A DNA stretch of 7,901 bases from JAERML01 sp035687895. Its GTDB lineage: Bacteria; Bacteroidota; Ignavibacteria; UBA10030; UBA6906. The notes beneath the pieces were generated by a model that saw only the letters and a program-made list of their open reading frames with translations, had not been told where the DNA came from and made no database searches. Positions 5,376 through 7,901 of this stretch are shown here, piece by piece (position 1 is the stretch's first letter; every line of letters starts with the position of its first letter). Position numbers and translations under genes: made by a program. The stretch lies in the NCBI GenBank assembly GCA_035687895.1, contig DASRUE010000214.1:1-7901 (forward strand), given 5' to 3'.

Positions 5376-7901
5376 ATGCGATTGTTCCATCGCGTCCAGG
5401 TCGTCCTTGCTCTTGTCCTCGTACTCTTGGCCGGTTCTGCACACGGCCAGCAAGTTGCGATCAACGAAGTCTTTAATTCCAGTAGTAATGATGAGTGGAT
5501 TGAGCTTCTCGTTATCCAGGACAGCCTGGATATGAGGGCGTGGGATGTCCGGGATTTCAGCGCGAATGGAGCAGCGCAAGCGCCTTTAGAGCTTACGACA
5601 AGCACCGTCTGGCAAAATCTCCGCGCGGGAACGGTCATTGTTATTGGAACGCCAACTGCAGCGTTTACCGAGGATACAGATCCTTCAGACTATCTCCTTA
5701 TGGTGAAGTCGAGCAATTCGACCTTCTTCGGAACCACAACCGTCTTTTCTATTGCCAGTAGCAGCGATGCCGTTCAGGTGCGCACCGCTGCAGACCTCCA
5801 TGTGTTCGGGGTTTCGTGGGGGACGGCAAATGCAGCGAGCATCCCTGCCCCCAAGGTACACTTCTCGGGTACACTGAGCAGCAGTCGGAGCATCTCGTTT
5901 AATGAGGATTCGTCTCCAGAGCTAACGCTGACCTCGAATTGGACAGTCAACGATTCCACCACAACAATTGGTCTAGGAAACACTCCGACAAATGCTGCCT
6001 GGATCAGCAGTCTCCGATCACGAGCGGATGGGTCGGGTTTGGCGGGGATTCAGCCAGACACTCTCAATGGTGGCGTCACGGGCCCCATCATCATTACGTA
6101 CCGACCCGACACTGCCTACGCAGTCACCGATCTGAGAATCATCATCCCGACTTCGTTTGGTTGGTCGCGCTCTCCTTCAGACGTCAGTTTTACCAACATG
6201 ACAGCGACGAATACCGTCTCGGGCGACACGGTGTACTTCACCAATGTGACATTTGCTGCTGACTCAACAGTGATCACCTTGGCCAATATGACCTCATCTG
6301 AGAACACATCGATCTATCCATTCCGGGTACAATCGAGGGTGAATCTCTTTGCGGATGTCTCTCCCATACCAAGGATCGTCGTATTCGGTCTCCCCATTCC
6401 GATCGCGGAGGCAAAAGCAAATGATTCCGTAGGTGTTCCGCTGCTGTTGAATTCTCTCATTACGGTCCGCGGCGTTGTGACAGTTGCGAATGAATTTGGC
6501 GGCCCCTCATACATCCAGGACAATTCTGGAGGCTTCGCCATTTTTGGGTCATCTTTCTCGGCGGCAGTTGCGGTCGGCGATGAAGTCGTGGTGTCGGGGC
6601 TCGTTCAGCCATTTTTCGGTCTCTCCGAGATCGTCAACCCCATTCTTCATTCGACGCTCACGACGGGGAATGTGGTGGAGCCGCTTGTCGTGACTGCAAA
6701 CCAAATTTTTAGTGACGGTGGGAGGGGATTGGAAATCTTTGAAGGACGACTCGTCCGGGTCAACAATGCAGCTGTCACTGGTGGCGGGACCTGGGCAGCC
6801 AACACGAACTATCCTCTCAATGACCCGAGTGGCGGCACCCAGCTTCGTATCGATGATAGCACAAACCTGGTTGGAGCGCCGATACCTCTGGGCGCATTCG
6901 ACGTCGTGGGTGTTGTCGGGCAGTTTGTCACCGCCCCTCCTTACATCGGTGGATACCAGCTCATGCCGCGCTCGCTGTCCGATATCATCTCTTCCGGGCC
7001 GATTTTCGCGACGTATCCTGTCGAGGTCGCAATTACTTCAACCAGCTTGACAATCAATTGGCAAACGATCAACAGCGGAACGACTCACATACGGTACGGA
7101 AGAACCCCCGCCTTGGAGCTCGGTGTTCAGGGGAACGATACGATGCAAATGAACCACATCATTGCGCTGACTGCCCTCGATCCGGCAACGGTCTATTATA
7201 TCAAGGCCTTTTCGGTTGCCGGAGCTGACACCAGCGCGGCTTCGACACTCATCGCCAGCACCGCCTCGCCCGTGCAATCGACGGGACAAATTAACGCGTA
7301 CTTCAACAAGAGCGTCAACACCAACCTCGCGTGGTTCCAGCTGGCGGCAGGGAATCAGGATTTCATCGTCCGGTTGATCCCGAGAATCAACAACGCGCAG
7401 CGCTCTGTTGACGCTGCACTCTACAGCCTGAGCGGGATTCCCGGGAGCACCATTGCCGCGGCGCTGGTTAATGCAAAGAATCGCGGGGTGAGAGTGCGCG
7501 TGATCTGCGAGGACGACAACCGCAACACCTCGGCCTATAACACCATTGCAGGCGCAGGCATCCCGATTATTACTGACAGATTCGATGCCATCAATAACGG
7601 TGTGGGACTTCATCATAACAAGTTCTTCGTTATCGATGGACGCGGCGGGGTGCCGGAGAGCGTCTGGGTCTGGACCGGCTCCTGGAATCCGACGGACCCG
7701 GGAACAACAAGCGACTATCAGAACGTCGTGGAGGTGCAGGACGCTGCTCTGGTTGGCGCTTACACACTTGAGTTTAACGAGATGTGGGGAAGCAACACTG
7801 ATGTGCCGAACGCCGGGAACTCACGCTTCGGTGTTCGCAAAACGGACAACACCCCTCACCGCTTTGTCATCGGCGGAAGAAGCGTGGAAAGCTATTTCAG
7901 T
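5376..7901 (+). CDS. Secreted multidomain phospholipase D/HKD-type protein (nuclease or phospholipase; 3' end outside window)
   Basis: The frame is open for 842 codons to the right edge. Residues 1-24 form a signal peptide (core VQVVLALVLVLLAG, likely cleavage near AHG before Q25), so the product is exported. Domains in order: lamin-tail-like at about 26-150 (VAINEVFN, DEWIELLV); an Ig-like beta-sandwich at about 215-345 (IIIPTSFGWSRSP, then VSGDTVYFTNVTF); an OB-like domain at about 360-425 (ITVRGVVTVAN, SYIQDNSGGFAIF, VGDEVVVSGLV); a second OB-like unit at about 455-537 (FEGRLVRVNNAAVT); FN3 at about 545-630 (ITSTSLTINWQT, LDPATVYYIKAFS); and a PLD domain from about 655 (RINNAQRSVDAALYSL, RGVRVRVI). 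H747, K749 and D754 form an HxK(x)4D motif, followed by GSWN at 768-771. A second PLD half appears to begin at about 833 (VESYFS), so a second HKD should lie past the window. LTD and OB modules favour an extracellular nuclease over a phospholipase, but this is inference. AAAGG lies six bases before the ATG. Confidence 0.92.
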   Translation, partial: MRLFHRVQVVLALVLVLLAGSAHGQQVAINEVFNSSSNDEWIELLVIQDSLDMRAWDVRDFSANGAAQAPLELTTSTVWQNLRAGTVIVIGTPTAAFTEDTDPSDYLLMVKSSNSTFFGTTTVFSIASSSDAVQVRTAADLHVFGVSWGTANAASIPAPKVHFSGTLSSSRSISFNEDSSPELTLTSNWTVNDSTTTIGLGNTPTNAAWISSLRSRADGSGLAGIQPDTLNGGVTGPIIITYRPDTAYAVTDLRIIIPTSFGWSRSPSDVSFTNMTATNTVSGDTVYFTNVTFAADSTVITLANMTSSENTSIYPFRVQSRVNLFADVSPIPRIVVFGLPIPIAEAKANDSVGVPLLLNSLITVRGVVTVANEFGGPSYIQDNSGGFAIFGSSFSAAVAVGDEVVVSGLVQPFFGLSEIVNPILHSTLTTGNVVEPLVVTANQIFSDGGRGLEIFEGRLVRVNNAAVTGGGTWAANTNYPLNDPSGGTQLRIDDSTNLVGAPIPLGAFDVVGVVGQFVTAPPYIGGYQLMPRSLSDIISSGPIFATYPVEVAITSTSLTINWQTINSGTTHIRYGRTPALELGVQGNDTMQMNHIIALTALDPATVYYIKAFSVAGADTSAASTLIASTASPVQSTGQINAYFNKSVNTNLAWFQLAAGNQDFIVRLIPRINNAQRSVDAALYSLSGIPGSTIAAALVNAKNRGVRVRVICEDDNRNTSAYNTIAGAGIPIITDRFDAINNGVGLHHNKFFVIDGRGGVPESVWVWTGSWNPTDPGTTSDYQNVVEVQDAALVGAYTLEFNEMWGSNTDVPNAGNSRFGVRKTDNTPHRFVIGGRSVESYFS

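Noticed and set aside
5939..6262. Alternative plus-strand frame of 107 codons inside the PLD-type gene
   Set aside because: The frame starting at 5376 is open throughout and has domain-consistent sequence; this one yields a His/Ser/Arg-rich product typical of an out-of-frame shadow.
7038..7616. Minus-strand open frame of 192 codons opposite the PLD-type gene
   Set aside because: It overlaps the FN3 and PLD coding sequence entirely and its product has no recognisable motif.
7614..7688. HKD motif as a sign of a PLD-type phage-defence nuclease
   Set aside because: The protein has a signal peptide and extracellular modules, and no helicase, methylase or other defence gene lies nearby.

Overview
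This 7.9 kb window carries three substantial genes. The organism looks like a member of the Bacteroidota/Chlorobiota/Ignavibacteriota (FCB) group. The basis is a large Oar-type TonB-dependent receptor with an N-terminal carboxypeptidase-regulatory-like domain, and a modular secreted protein built from lamin-tail, Ig-like, OB-like, FN3 and phospholipase-D-like domains. Two genes have clear Shine-Dalgarno sites (AGGAGG before the receptor, GAGGT before the oxidase) and G+C is moderate. This leans toward Ignavibacteria/Chlorobi-like lineages rather than Bacteroides, which rarely use strong SD sites. The assignment is an inference; the window has no marker gene.

Layout. Positions 1-1353 (minus strand) hold the N-terminal 451 codons of an FAD-dependent D-lactate dehydrogenase-type oxidase; the gene runs off the left edge. 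A 288-bp gap follows (1354-1641). It holds the candidate promoter of the oxidase, a pair of 10-bp direct repeats, and a strong hairpin terminator for the next gene. Positions 1642-4962 (minus) encode a complete 1106-residue Oar-like TonB-dependent outer-membrane receptor. A 413-bp divergent intergenic region (4963-5375) separates it from a plus-strand gene at 5376 that runs off the right edge. Its 842 visible codons encode a secreted multidomain protein ending in a PLD/HKD catalytic half-domain.

How they fit together. The receptor and the PLD-type protein are divergently transcribed from a shared intergenic region, so co-regulation is possible but unproven. The oxidase is oriented like the receptor but has a terminator and its own candidate promoter, so it is probably a separate metabolic unit (2-hydroxyacid oxidation feeding the respiratory chain). 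No RNA genes, CRISPR arrays, insertion sequences or attachment sites were recognised. No defence system or clearly new biological system is evident. The most unusual element is the domain order of the secreted PLD protein.
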